The notes below the pieces were generated by a model. It saw only the letters and a list, made by a program, of their open reading frames with translations. It was not told the origin of the DNA and made no database searches. A stretch of 64,000 nt of DNA from Palleronia sediminis (lineage in GTDB: Bacteria; Pseudomonadota; Alphaproteobacteria; Rhodobacterales; Rhodobacteraceae). The stretch is taken from assembly GCF_004358695.1 (NCBI RefSeq), contig NZ_SNAA01000015.1, positions 31,295 through 95,294 on the forward strand, read 5' to 3'. Shown here piece by piece: positions 19,841 to 29,247 of this stretch. Made by a program: the position numbers and the translations under genes. How positions within the stretch are numbered: the stretch's first letter is position 1; every line of letters starts with the position of its first letter.

Positions 19841-21810
19841 GCGACGCGATGCCAGCCGATATTGCCGCCCCCCGTGCCGTGCTGCGCGCGATCTCGGTCG
19901 TGGGGATCGCGCTGTCGCTCTTCCAGCTCTACGCCGCCGGCATCCAGCCGCTGGGGCTGTTCTTTCAGCGCCCGATCCATCTCGGCTTCATCCTCGTGCT
20001 GTGCTTTCTCATCTATCCCGTGACCCGCACCCGCCCCCGCGGCGTGCTGGGCTGGGCCATCGACGCGCCGTTGATCGCGACGGGCGCGCTGGTGGGCTAC
20101 TGGGTGCCCGCCAATATCGACGCCATCGCCAATGCCATCATCCCGCGCGATATCGACGTCTGGGTGGGAGTGCTCACGGCGCTTGTCGTGCTCGAGGCGT
20201 CGCGGAGGGCCATCGGGCTTGCCATGACGCTGATCGGGGCGGCCTTCATCGTCTATGCCTTTGCCGGGAACCGGGGCGAGTTGCCGTTCCTGTCGGACCT
20301 GCTGCCCGGCATCCTCAACCACCGCGGCTATACGCTCGAACGGTTGGCGAGCCAGTTGACGCTGGGGGCCGAGGGGATCTTCGGCATCCCGCTCGGTGTC
20401 GCGGCGACCTTCATCTTCGTCTTCGTGCTGTTCGGCGCCTTTCTCGAGGTGACGGGCGCGGGCAAGTTCTTCATCGATCTCGCCTATGCCATGACGGGGC
20501 GGCAGCGGGGCGGGCCGGCCAAGGCCGCGGTGATCGCGAGCGCGGGCATGGGCTCGATCTCGGGCAGCGCCATCGCCAATGTCGTGACCACCGGCGCCTT
20601 TACCATCCCGCTGATGAAAAAGCTGGGCTATCGCCCCGCGCAGGCGGGCGGCATCGAGGCCGCGGCCTCGACCGGGGGACAGATCATGCCGCCGCTCATG
20701 GGGGCGGGGGCATTTCTCATCTCCGAGTTCACGCGGACCCCGTATATCGACATCGTGCTCGTCTCGATCTTTCCCGCGATGCTCTATTTCGGCGCCGTCT
20801 ACCTGCTGGTCCATATCGCCGCGGTGAAACAGGGGCTCGAGGGGCTGGCCGCCGAGGATCTGCCACGCACCCGCGACGTGCTCATCGAGGGCTGGCATTT
20901 CCTGCTGCCGCTCGTGGCGCTGGTCTGGCTGCTGGTGGCGGGCTATTCGCCGATGCGGGTCGGGTTCTACGCGATCCTCGCGGTCATCGCCTCGGCCGCC
21001 GCCCGCGCGCTGTGGCGGTTCGCCACGCAGGGGCCGACATGGGCGGGGCTGGTCGCGCTGGGCCGCGCGGGTCTCGCGCAGCTTCTCGAGGCGCTGGAGC
21101 TGGGGGCGCGCAACGCGGTGGCGGTCTCGGTCGCCTGCGCCGTCGCGGGGATCATCGTGGGAGTGGTCGGGCTGACGGGGCTCGGGCTCAAGTTCTCGGC
21201 GATGATGCTGGCGTTTTCGGGCGGGAACCTGTTGCTCGCGCTGTTCATGGTGGTGCTGGCGAGCCTCGTGCTGGGGCTGGGGCTGCCGGTGACAGCGGCC
21301 TATATCGTGCTCATCATCCTCGTCGGCCCCGCCCTGACCGAAGAGTTCGGCATCCCGCTGATCGTCGCGCATCTCGTGGTGTTCTGGTGGAGCCAGGATT
21401 CCAACGTCACGCCACCCGTCGCGCTGGCGGGTTTCGCGGGGGCGGCCATCGCCGGGTCGGGCCCGATGGAGACGTCGGTGCAGGCGTGGAAATACGCCAA
21501 GGGCCTTTATCTCATCCCGCTGTTCATGGTGTTCAACGAACCGATCGTGACCGGCGGCCCATTGCCGCTGGTGCTGTGGAACGGGCTCGTGGTCGTGCTG
21601 GCCCTGACCGCCTTTGCCGTCGCGCTCGAAGGGTTCCTTTTCGCGCCCGTGCCCTTGTGGCAGCGGGTGGCGCTGGTGGCGGCGGTGGTGGCCGCCTTCT
21701 GGCCCAGCATCGCCGTCGAGGCCGTGGGCGCCGCGATCATCGCGGCGGTCCTCGCCTGGAACCGCCGCGCGGCGCGCGGTGGCGCGGCAGGCGCCCCTCA
21801 GAAGTTGTAG
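19837..21810 (+). CDS. TRAP transporter permease, fused 4TM/12TM subunit
   Basis: A 657-residue polytopic protein joining the small and large TRAP membrane subunits, as is standard for TAXI systems. Diagnostic segments are GMGSISGSAIANVVTTGAFT and PLMKKLGYRPAQAGGIEAAAS, plus PPLMGAGAFL and a second pseudo-repeat around GLGLPVTAAYIVL. It carries out sodium-coupled uptake of the substrate bound by the TAXI protein. The ATG at 19837 overlaps the DUF1850 stop. Its 3' end overlaps the convergent porin gene by 13 bp. Confidence 0.93.
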   Translation: MSDAMPADIAAPRAVLRAISVVGIALSLFQLYAAGIQPLGLFFQRPIHLGFILVLCFLIYPVTRTRPRGVLGWAIDAPLIATGALVGYWVPANIDAIANAIIPRDIDVWVGVLTALVVLEASRRAIGLAMTLIGAAFIVYAFAGNRGELPFLSDLLPGILNHRGYTLERLASQLTLGAEGIFGIPLGVAATFIFVFVLFGAFLEVTGAGKFFIDLAYAMTGRQRGGPAKAAVIASAGMGSISGSAIANVVTTGAFTIPLMKKLGYRPAQAGGIEAAASTGGQIMPPLMGAGAFLISEFTRTPYIDIVLVSIFPAMLYFGAVYLLVHIAAVKQGLEGLAAEDLPRTRDVLIEGWHFLLPLVALVWLLVAGYSPMRVGFYAILAVIASAAARALWRFATQGPTWAGLVALGRAGLAQLLEALELGARNAVAVSVACAVAGIIVGVVGLTGLGLKFSAMMLAFSGGNLLLALFMVVLASLVLGLGLPVTAAYIVLIILVGPALTEEFGIPLIVAHLVVFWWSQDSNVTPPVALAGFAGAAIAGSGPMETSVQAWKYAKGLYLIPLFMVFNEPIVTGGPLPLVLWNGLVVVLALTAFAVALEGFLFAPVPLWQRVALVAAVVAAFWPSIAVEAVGAAIIAAVLAWNRRAARGGAAGAPQKL

Positions 21811-22961
21811 GTAAAGGACGCCTGCACGCGATCCACGTCAAAACTGCGCCCGGCAAAGGTATCGAGCGTGCCGTGGAAATACTCGACCCCCACCAGCACG
21901 TCCTCTACCACCTCGTATTCGGCATTCAGATGCACCGAGGTCAGCTTGTCGAAGCCCGAGAACACCGCCGGGTCGTTGCCCTCGTTCTCGCGGTGGCCAT
22001 ACATCGCGCGCAGCGTCAGCTTTTCGCCTACCGCCTGCGTCAGGCCGATATAGGCCGCGCGCTGTTCGGTCCGCTCGCCCGCCGCGTCCACGTCGTCGCC
22101 GACAAACACCATGTAGGACGCGATGCCCTCGCCGAAGGTATAGCTCGCGTCGAGCGTCCCCCCCTCCCATAGCCTGGCGGTGGTCGAAAGGTTGACGCCA
22201 TAGATGTCCTCGGACCCGCCGAACCCGTCATCGACCGTCCCCGCCAGCCCCGACACGCGCAGCAGGAGCGGATCGGTGTCATAGGCCAGCGCCGCGACGA
22301 AAACCGGATCGTCGCTGTCGCCATTGGATTCCTCGAGCGCGATCTCGGCCACGTAATCGCCGCCGAACCCGTGGGTGAAGCGGATCTGCTCCTGCCGGGC
22401 AAAGGGGATGCCCGCGACTCCCTGGAAATCGAGGCTAGAGGGGTAGCTCGCCAGCGGCATGAAGGTCGTCCAGTCCTTGCCGAGCTGAAGCCCGCCCAGC
22501 GAGACCTTGGCGATGCGCACGCGCGGCTCGTAGGGATCTTCGGTGCCGACGGCCCCCTCGCCGCCGTAGAAGTCGATCTCGAGCTGGCTGCCGAACGCGC
22601 CGAGCCCCGTCGGCGTGGTCGTCTTGAACCCCAGCCGGGTCTGCTGCGCCGTGGCGTTGAAGAACGCGTCGCCATCGTCGCCCGTCAGCCCCACCAGCCC
22701 GAAGGTGGTGTTGCCCAGCTCGGCGCCGAAATCGTAGATCGCATCGACCTTGATGTAGCCGTAGAACTCGACCTCGGTGCGGGCAGACCCGAATGACAGG
22801 GCCGGACGCTCGGTCGCGGCGCCCGCCTCGAGATCGGCCACCCGCGCCTCGAGCGCGGCGATCCGCTCGGCGTCCGAGGTTTGGGCAAGTGCCGGCATGG
22901 CGGCGCAAAGCGCCAACGCCGACGCGCAGGCGAGGCGGGCGGGAATCGGGCAGCGGGGCAT
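21798..22961 (-). CDS. DcaP-like trimeric outer-membrane porin
   Basis: A 387-residue protein with a signal peptide (about 1-26, AAMPALAQTS). A short coiled-coil follows (AERIAALEARVADLEAG), typical of the periplasmic trimerisation part of DcaP porins. After that come alternating beta-strands such as EFYGYIKVDAIYDFGAELGN and a C-terminal strand ending FTYNF with terminal Phe, the BAM recognition signal. It would form a channel for anionic solutes. It converges on the TRAP operon. A long palindrome lies 113-134 bp upstream of its start. Confidence 0.88.
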   Translation of the reverse strand: MPRCPIPARLACASALALCAAMPALAQTSDAERIAALEARVADLEAGAATERPALSFGSARTEVEFYGYIKVDAIYDFGAELGNTTFGLVGLTGDDGDAFFNATAQQTRLGFKTTTPTGLGAFGSQLEIDFYGGEGAVGTEDPYEPRVRIAKVSLGGLQLGKDWTTFMPLASYPSSLDFQGVAGIPFARQEQIRFTHGFGGDYVAEIALEESNGDSDDPVFVAALAYDTDPLLLRVSGLAGTVDDGFGGSEDIYGVNLSTTARLWEGGTLDASYTFGEGIASYMVFVGDDVDAAGERTEQRAAYIGLTQAVGEKLTLRAMYGHRENEGNDPAVFSGFDKLTSVHLNAEYEVVEDVLVGVEYFHGTLDTFAGRSFDVDRVQASFTYNF

Positions 22962-23053
22962 GGGACATCCTCTGGCTGGTTGCGGGGTCGCCCCTTTCGT
23001 CGTGGGGCGAACGGCCGTGGTTTCGAGCTTTTCGGCGGATTTCCGCCGCGGAC

Positions 23054-23095
23054 GTGGCCGCCCGGCCACATAAAAAACATGGCCACGCATGTTTT
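23054..23095. promoter_or_regulatory. Two inverted repeats in the porin / PAS-kinase divergent region
   Basis: GTGGCC-GCCC-GGCCAC (23054-23069) is followed by an A-rich stretch and then AAAACATG-GCCACG-CATGTTTT (23074-23095), whose 8-bp arms match perfectly. The second has the size and symmetry of a dimeric regulator site. It lies 113-134 bp upstream of the porin ATG and 109-130 bp upstream of the PAS/HWE kinase ATG, so it could serve either. No known consensus is recognised. Confidence 0.45.
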
Positions 23096-23203
23096 CGCCC
23101 AAGCTGTTTCTTGCACGCCTGTGCTCGACTTGCCGTATCGGGTTCCCCCCCCTTACGCTGGTTCCGGGGCCGGGACGCCCCTGTACGAAAGGTCAGGATA
23201 TTC

Positions 23204-25324
23204 ATGCGGGACTCCGACACGCGATCCGTCCAGCTTGCGCCGCGCATTCCGGGCGTGGGCCGGTATCGCTGGACCGTGTCGCCGGAGCGTCTGGAATGGT
23301 GCGATGGCACGCTGGCCATCTACGGCGTGCGAACGGCCCCCCGCGACGAGGCCGAGTTCCTGGCCTTCGTGCATCCCGACGACCGGGTCGCGGTCGAGGC
23401 GCGGATCAGCCATATCCTCGAAAGCGGGGCGAGCTTTGACCACGGGTTCCGCATCCTGCGCCCGGACGGCACGCTGCGCCATGTGCAGGACCGCGGCGTG
23501 ATCGAGCGTGACGCCGAGGGGCGGGCGGTGGTCGTGCATGGCATGACCTTTGACGTCACCGAGCAGATGGCCATCCGCGACGGCGCGCAGGCCGCGCAGG
23601 CGATGGCCGACCTGATCGAGCGTTGTCCCTTTGGCGTGTTCACCACCGATGCCGATCTGCGCATCACCCATGTCAGCCGCGGGGGAATCGAGGCGTTCGG
23701 CGAGATCCGCCCGGTCATCGGCCGCGATATCGGCGATATCCTGCATATCGCGTGGCCGCGCGCGTTCGCCGAACAGGTGATCGGCCGGCTGCGCGACACC
23801 TTGCAGACCGGGCGGCCCTTTCATGCCTCGGGGCGGGCCGAGCCGCGGCTCGACCGCGGCACCGTCGAATCCTACGATTGGCAGGTCGAGCGCATCGTGA
23901 TGCCCGACGGGCAGCCCGGCCTGATCTGCCATTTCTATGACCTGACCGTTCAGAACGCCCGCGAGACCGCGCTGCGCGAGGGCGAAGAGCGGTTGCGCAT
24001 GGCCGCCGCCGTCGCCGGGATCGGCACATGGGACAGCGACCTCGTCTCGGGCAAGTCGGTCTGGTCGGAGGAGATATACGACCTGATGGGCCTGCCGCGC
24101 GACGATCGCGCCTCGGCCGACCGGTTCTTCGATTTCGTGACCGAGGCCGACCGCCCCCGCATTCGCGACGCTTTCGTCCGCGCCATCGAGACGCGCGCCC
24201 CCTTCGAGGAGGAGTTCCACATTCGTCGCCCCAGCGGCGAAATCCGCTGCATCGCCGGGTATGGCCGTGTCGTGCGCGAGGAGGCCGGCCAGCCCACGCG
24301 CATGATCGGCGTCAATTTCGACGTGACCGAAGCCCGCCGCGCAAAGGACGTGCTGCGCGACAGCGAGACGCGGCTGCGGATGCTGCTCGACAATACCGTG
24401 GCCTTCATCGCGGTGCTCGATCTCGACGGCCGCTTTCTCGAGGTGAACCGCGCCGCGCTCGACCTCGCGGGGGTCGAGCGCGAGGACGTGATCGGCCTGC
24501 GGATGTGGGAAAGCCCGTGGCTCGCCCATATGTCGGCCAGCCGAAAGGCCGATCTGCGCCGGGGCGTGCGCACCCTTGTGCCCGGCAAGGTGCATCGCGG
24601 CGATACCGAGCTGCGCGGCCGCGACGGCGCGACGATCCAGGTCGCCTACATGATGTCGCCGGTGGTCTCCAAGGCCGGCAAGCTCGAGCGGATCGTCCTG
24701 TCGGGCATGGACATCACCGACCGCAAGACCGCCGAGGAACATGTCCACCTGCTGCTGCGCGAGATGAGCCACCGCACCAAGAACGCCTATGCGCTGGTGC
24801 AGGCCATCGCGCGGCGCATCCATCGCAGCGATCCCGACAATTTCTTCGACAGCTTTGCCGAGCGGCTGGCGGCGCTGGCGGCGTCGCATGATCTCGTCCA
24901 TGCCGTCGCCGGGCCCAAGGATGCCGATATCGCCGAGATCGCGCGCAGCCAGCTTGCGCCCTTCGACATGGCGGGGGGGCGGCTCGAGATCTCGGGCCCG
25001 CCGCTGCGCCTGACGCCCGATGCCGCGCAGGCGCTGGGCATGGCGCTGCACGAACTGGGCACAAACGCGATCAAGCACGGCGCGCTGTCGGTCCCCGACG
25101 GGCGCGTGACGCTGGACTGGGACACCGAGGGCGGACGGCTGCGCGTGACCTGGATCGAGCGCGGCGGCCCGCCCGTCACCCGCCCCGCGCGCAACGGGTT
25201 CGGGACGATGGTGCTGGGCGCGCTGATCTCGCAAAGCCTTGGCGCGCGGGCCGAAACCGCCTGGCCCGAAGAGGGGCTGGAATGGCGGTTCGAAGCCGCG
25301 CCTGGGGATGTCTCGGCCCCCTGA
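23204..25324 (+). CDS. Soluble multi-PAS HWE-family sensor histidine kinase
   Basis: A 706-residue protein with no membrane helix. About four PAS/PAC units occupy residues 15-510; each ends in a PAC-like block such as GMTFDVTEQ or GVNFDVTEARR. The kinase core has H box LLREMSHRTKNAYALVQAIARR, N box HELGTNAIKHGAL and the WIERGGPPV segment, which together define HWE kinases. The signal is unknown; several PAS units suggest a redox, light or small-molecule cue. No response regulator gene is adjacent. It is followed 74 bp later by hemN. Confidence 0.88.
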   Translation: MRDSDTRSVQLAPRIPGVGRYRWTVSPERLEWCDGTLAIYGVRTAPRDEAEFLAFVHPDDRVAVEARISHILESGASFDHGFRILRPDGTLRHVQDRGVIERDAEGRAVVVHGMTFDVTEQMAIRDGAQAAQAMADLIERCPFGVFTTDADLRITHVSRGGIEAFGEIRPVIGRDIGDILHIAWPRAFAEQVIGRLRDTLQTGRPFHASGRAEPRLDRGTVESYDWQVERIVMPDGQPGLICHFYDLTVQNARETALREGEERLRMAAAVAGIGTWDSDLVSGKSVWSEEIYDLMGLPRDDRASADRFFDFVTEADRPRIRDAFVRAIETRAPFEEEFHIRRPSGEIRCIAGYGRVVREEAGQPTRMIGVNFDVTEARRAKDVLRDSETRLRMLLDNTVAFIAVLDLDGRFLEVNRAALDLAGVEREDVIGLRMWESPWLAHMSASRKADLRRGVRTLVPGKVHRGDTELRGRDGATIQVAYMMSPVVSKAGKLERIVLSGMDITDRKTAEEHVHLLLREMSHRTKNAYALVQAIARRIHRSDPDNFFDSFAERLAALAASHDLVHAVAGPKDADIAEIARSQLAPFDMAGGRLEISGPPLRLTPDAAQALGMALHELGTNAIKHGALSVPDGRVTLDWDTEGGRLRVTWIERGGPPVTRPARNGFGTMVLGALISQSLGARAETAWPEEGLEWRFEAAPGDVSAP

Positions 25325-25349
25325 GACGGCCACGCTTTCGCGTCGTTTC

Positions 25350-25363
25350 TTGATCTGGCGCAA
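25350..25363 (+). promoter_or_regulatory. FnrL-type binding site upstream of hemN
   Basis: TTGATCTGGCGCAA fits the FNR/FnrL consensus TTGAT-N4-ATCAA, with a perfect left half and 3 of 5 matches in the right half. It ends 34 bp before the hemN ATG. FnrL control of oxygen-independent haem synthesis is established in Rhodobacteraceae, so induction of hemN under low oxygen is expected. Confidence 0.65.
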
Positions 25364-25397
25364 GGAACGGGCATCGGGGATGTCCCATCTTGGGCGC

Positions 25398-26753
25398 ATG
25401 GAACATACCGACAAACTCAAGGCCCTTGGCCTGTTCGATGCGCGGGTGCCGCGTTATACCTCGTATCCGACGGCCGCGGTGTTCTCGCCGCAGACCGGCG
25501 CCGCGTTCCAGGCGCGCGCGCTGGCCGCGCTCGACCCGGCGGTGCCGGTGTCGGTCTACCTCCATATCCCGTTTTGCGAACGGCTATGCTGGTTCTGCGC
25601 CTGCCATACGCAGGGCACGCGCACGCTGGGGCCGGTCGATGCCTATATCGGCACGCTCGAGACCGAGCTGGCCCTGCTGCGCCGGACCCTGCCCGCGGGC
25701 ATCCGCATGGGCCGGCTGCATTGGGGCGGGGGCACGCCCACGATCCTGCCGCCGCACCTGATCCACCGGCTCGCCAAGGCGGTGCGCGGCGTGTTCACGC
25801 CCGACGACGCGTTCGAGTTCTCGGTCGAGATCGACCCGACCATGGTCGACCGCGCCAAGATCGACGCGCTGGCCGCCGAGGGCATGACCCGTGCCTCGAT
25901 CGGGATCCAGGATTTCGACCCCGAGGTGCAGGCCGCCATCGGGCGCGAGCAACCCTTCGAGGTGACGCGCGCCTGCGTCGAGGATCTGCGCGCCGCGGGA
26001 ATAACCTCGCTCAACACCGATCTGGTCTATGGGCTGCCCCACCAGACGCAGGCCCGGATCGCCGATACCATCGCCAAGGTGCAGAGCTTTGCGCCCGACC
26101 GGGTCGCGCTGTTCGGCTATGCGCATGTGCCATGGGTGTCCAAGCGGCAAAAGCTGATCCCCGAAGAGGCGCTTCCCGGCGATCTGGACCGCTACCGGCT
26201 GGCGACGCTCGCCGCCGAGATGTTCACCGAGGGCGGGCTGGTCCCCATCGGCATCGACCATTTCGCCCGTCCGGGCGACGAACTCGAGGTGGCGGCCCGC
26301 ACGGGGCGGCTGCGCCGCAACTTCCAGGGCTATACCGCCGACAGTTGCCAGACGCTTGTCGGGATCGGCGCCTCGTCGATCTCGCGCTTTCCGGGTGGTT
26401 ATGTCCAGAACGCCCCCGCGACGGCCGCCTATATCCAGCGGATCGAGGCGGGCGGGCTTGCCGGTGCGCGCGGTCACGAGATGGCTGGCGAGGATGCGCT
26501 GCGCGCCCGCGCCATCGAGCTGCTGATGTGCGATTTCCGGCTCGACCTCGCCGATCTGAGGGCCGAGTTCGGCGCGCCCGCTATGGCACTTGCACCGCTT
26601 CTGCCGCAGATTGCGGCGCGTTTCGGCGATCTCGTGACGCTCGAGGGCGAGTGTATCGCCATCCTGCCCGAGGGCCGCAGCCTCACCCGGATCGTGGCCA
26701 GCGTCTTTGACGATCATGTGCCCGACGGCGTGCGCTATTCGCGCGCGTCCTGA
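25398..26753 (+). CDS. hemN: Oxygen-independent coproporphyrinogen III dehydrogenase
   Basis: A 451-residue radical-SAM enzyme that converts coproporphyrinogen III to protoporphyrinogen IX without oxygen. The [4Fe-4S] motif is in HIPFCERLCWFCACHTQ (C60, C64, C67), with the HemN-specific extra Cys at 69. GGGTPTIL, EFSVEIDPTMVD and DLVYGLPHQT are further family blocks. The ATG at 25398 gives MEHTDKLKALGLFDARVPRY, the normal HemN N-terminus. An FnrL-like site just upstream suggests anaerobic control. It ends 9 bp before the convergent aldehyde dehydrogenase gene. Confidence 0.94.
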   Translation: MEHTDKLKALGLFDARVPRYTSYPTAAVFSPQTGAAFQARALAALDPAVPVSVYLHIPFCERLCWFCACHTQGTRTLGPVDAYIGTLETELALLRRTLPAGIRMGRLHWGGGTPTILPPHLIHRLAKAVRGVFTPDDAFEFSVEIDPTMVDRAKIDALAAEGMTRASIGIQDFDPEVQAAIGREQPFEVTRACVEDLRAAGITSLNTDLVYGLPHQTQARIADTIAKVQSFAPDRVALFGYAHVPWVSKRQKLIPEEALPGDLDRYRLATLAAEMFTEGGLVPIGIDHFARPGDELEVAARTGRLRRNFQGYTADSCQTLVGIGASSISRFPGGYVQNAPATAAYIQRIEAGGLAGARGHEMAGEDALRARAIELLMCDFRLDLADLRAEFGAPAMALAPLLPQIAARFGDLVTLEGECIAILPEGRSLTRIVASVFDDHVPDGVRYSRAS

Positions 26754-26762
26754 TCGCCGCCC

Positions 26763-28133
26763 CTAGCGGGCCTGCCGCCGGAACAGGCGGCGGGCCATGT
26801 CGGGATAGGGCGGCGACAGCAGCCTCAGCCACGGCCCCTGGAACGCGGTAAAGACCGCGCGTTCATGGCTGAAGGCAAGGAACCCCCGCTCGCCGTGATA
26901 GGCGCCGATCCCGCTTTCGCCGATCCCGCCGAAGGGCAGGTCGTGCATCGCGACATGCAGGATCGTCGCGTTCACCGCGCCCCCGCCCGACCGGAGCCGC
27001 CGCAGGAAGGCGCGCGCGCGGGACGCGTCGCGGTCGAAGGCATATGCGGCCAGCGGGCTGCCGCCCGCCTCGGCGGCGATCACCTCTTGGGGGTCGCGAT
27101 AGGTCAGGATCGGCAGGATCGGGCCAAAGATCTCTTCGCGCAAAAGCGCGCAATCCTTCGGCGGGTCGAGCACGAGGACGGGCGCGATGCCCGGCCCCTT
27201 GGCCGCGCCGTTGCGCAGCAGCCGCGCGCCGCCCGTCTCGGCCTCGTCCAGCAGCGCGCGCATCCGCTCGGCCGCGCGGTCATCGATCATGGCGGTATAG
27301 TCGCCGGGCCGGAATGCCGCCGCCTGCGCCAAAAGCGCCTCGGCCCAGGCATCGCGCCGATCCGCGGGCACCCAGAGATGGTTGGGCGCGATGCAGGTCT
27401 GTCCCGCGCTCAGCCATTTGCCCCAGCCGATGACCGGGGCGTGCCGCGCGGGATCCGCGCCCGGCAAGGCGACCGCCGGGCTGCGCCCGCCCAGTTCGAG
27501 CGTCACCGGCGTCAGCGTCGCGGCCGCCGCCTGCGCGACCTTGCGGCCCGTTTCGGTCGAGCCGGTAAAGAACAGGTGCCCCAGCGGCAACGACGATAGC
27601 GCCTGCGCGGTGTCGGCATCGCCGGTTATGCAGGCGGCCTCGTCCTCGGGAAAAACCGCGCCGATCAGCCGGGTCAGCGCCTCCGCCGTGGCGGGGGCAC
27701 GCTCGGACGGCTTGAGGATCACCTTGTTGCCGGCCGCGATGGCCGTCGCGAACGGCACCAGCGCAAGCTGCACCGGGTAGTTCCAGGGCGACAGGATGCC
27801 CACGACCCCCTTGGGTTCGCGCCACAGGTCGGAGCGGCCGGGCAGGGGGGTCACGCGCCATCTGCGCCGCGGCCGTGCCCAGCGGCGCAGGTGGCGGCGC
27901 AGATCGGCGATGGCGGCGCGGGTAAAGGCAAGCTCGGCGGTCAGGGTCTCGACCTCGGCGCGGGGGCCGAAATCGGAATCCACCGCGGCCAGCAGGTCGT
28001 CGCGCGCGCGGCCCATCGCCTCGGACAGTTCTTTCAGCCGCGTGCGCCGTTGCGCCACATCGGGCAGGGCGTCGAGCGAGAACGCCGCGCCGAGCCGGGC
28101 GTGGGCCGCGCGTATCGCGTCGGGGCCGGTCAA
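26763..28133 (-). CDS. Aldehyde dehydrogenase of the C30 carotenoid cluster
   Basis: A 456-residue class-3-like NAD(P) aldehyde dehydrogenase. Motifs are LSPWNYPVQLALVPF, the catalytic Glu in LELGGRSP and the catalytic Cys in SAGQTCIAPNH. The C-terminal region is hydrophobic and basic, suiting a membrane-associated apolar substrate. The likely start is a TTG at 28133, overlapping the glycosyltransferase stop as TTGA. In staphyloxanthin-type pathways a dedicated aldehyde dehydrogenase oxidises the 4,4'-diapo-carotenal end group to the acid. The last position in this carotenoid operon supports that role, which is inferred. Confidence 0.85.
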   Translation of the reverse strand: MTGPDAIRAAHARLGAAFSLDALPDVAQRRTRLKELSEAMGRARDDLLAAVDSDFGPRAEVETLTAELAFTRAAIADLRRHLRRWARPRRRWRVTPLPGRSDLWREPKGVVGILSPWNYPVQLALVPFATAIAAGNKVILKPSERAPATAEALTRLIGAVFPEDEAACITGDADTAQALSSLPLGHLFFTGSTETGRKVAQAAAATLTPVTLELGGRSPAVALPGADPARHAPVIGWGKWLSAGQTCIAPNHLWVPADRRDAWAEALLAQAAAFRPGDYTAMIDDRAAERMRALLDEAETGGARLLRNGAAKGPGIAPVLVLDPPKDCALLREEIFGPILPILTYRDPQEVIAAEAGGSPLAAYAFDRDASRARAFLRRLRSGGGAVNATILHVAMHDLPFGGIGESGIGAYHGERGFLAFSHERAVFTAFQGPWLRLLSPPYPDMARRLFRRQAR

Positions 28134-29245
28134 TTCACGTCATAGGTGCGGCCGCGCCACACCGCCCGTCGGCCCGCCCGCGCATCGCGCAGCGCCGCCC
28201 ACTGGATCCACAGCGTCACCGCCACGCCCACCGGGTGCAGGACCACCGCGAGCCAATGCTGCCGCACCCTCACTGCCAGCAGCACCCGCGCCGCCACGAG
28301 CGCGAGCGTGGCGATCCCGGCGATGCGCGCGGCCTCGTCGGCGCCGGTGGCAAGCGCGGCCAGCCAGACCAGCGGCGGCATCAGGTGCCCGCCGGCCAGA
28401 AGCACCGTCCAGATCGGCAGGGCGACGGGTTTGGCCATCCCCTCGGTTGCGTTCTTGGTGAACCCGCGCCAGATATCGGCCCAGTTGTCATACATGCGAC
28501 AGGCCGCGATGGGCGTTGCGTCCAGCAAGTCGGTGCGCCCGCCCGACAGGCGCACGTTGCGCGGCAGGTTCAGCCCGTCATGCATCCGGTCGCGAAACGC
28601 CGCGTGCCCGCCGGCCGCGCGATAGGCGTCGCGGCGCACCATCATCAACTGCCCGCATCCGGCGGCGAACCCCGCGCCGCGGAACAGCCGTGCCATGGGC
28701 AAGGGCAGGTAGCCCAGCAAAACGACGAGGATCTGCGGGATCACCACGATCTCGGCGAGGCTGCGCGTGATCTGGTGCGGAAATCCCGACACGAGGTCGA
28801 GCTTGCGTGCATCGAGATAGCCCTGCATCCGCGCCACCGCCTCGGGGGCGAGCCGCACATCGGCATCGACGAAAAGCAGGACCGGATGGCGCGCGGCCTG
28901 CGAAAGCTGGTGGCAGGCGTGTTGCTTGCCGTTCCAGCCCGCGGGCAGGGCTGCGCCGCGGACCAGGCGAATGCGGGGGTCGCGGGCGGCGCGTTCGGTC
29001 ACGATGCGGTCGGTGCCGTCGGTCGAGCCGTCGTCGAGCACCACGATCTCGACCTCGCCCACCTGCGCCTCCGCACGGTCCAGCGCGGCGGCGATGTTCG
29101 CCGCCTCGTCGCGGGCGGGAATGAGGATCGAGACCGGCCCCGTCGCCATCCGCCGCGACGCGCGGAAGATCGCCAGATTGGCGAGCGTCATCGAGACGTA
29201 AAGCGCGGCCAGAGCGGCGGAGAGGATGGCGAGAGCATAAAGCAT
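28130..29245 (-). CDS. CrtQ-like carotenoid glycosyltransferase (GT2)
   Basis: A 371-residue membrane glycosyltransferase: an N-terminal helix (about 1-22), SILIPARDEAANI, VVLDDGSTDGTDRI, PAGWNGKQHACHQLS, FVDADVRL, and C-terminal helices (about 270-345). The GWNGKxxAC and FxDADV blocks are typical of 4,4'-diaponeurosporenoate glycosyltransferase (CrtQ). It would glycosylate the terminal carboxylate made by the neighbouring oxidases. It starts 2 bp after the acyltransferase stop and overlaps the aldehyde dehydrogenase gene by 4 bp. Confidence 0.84.
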   Translation of the reverse strand: MLYALAILSAALAALYVSMTLANLAIFRASRRMATGPVSILIPARDEAANIAAALDRAEAQVGEVEIVVLDDGSTDGTDRIVTERAARDPRIRLVRGAALPAGWNGKQHACHQLSQAARHPVLLFVDADVRLAPEAVARMQGYLDARKLDLVSGFPHQITRSLAEIVVIPQILVVLLGYLPLPMARLFRGAGFAAGCGQLMMVRRDAYRAAGGHAAFRDRMHDGLNLPRNVRLSGGRTDLLDATPIAACRMYDNWADIWRGFTKNATEGMAKPVALPIWTVLLAGGHLMPPLVWLAALATGADEAARIAGIATLALVAARVLLAVRVRQHWLAVVLHPVGVAVTLWIQWAALRDARAGRRAVWRGRTYDVN

Positions 29246-29247
29246 CG

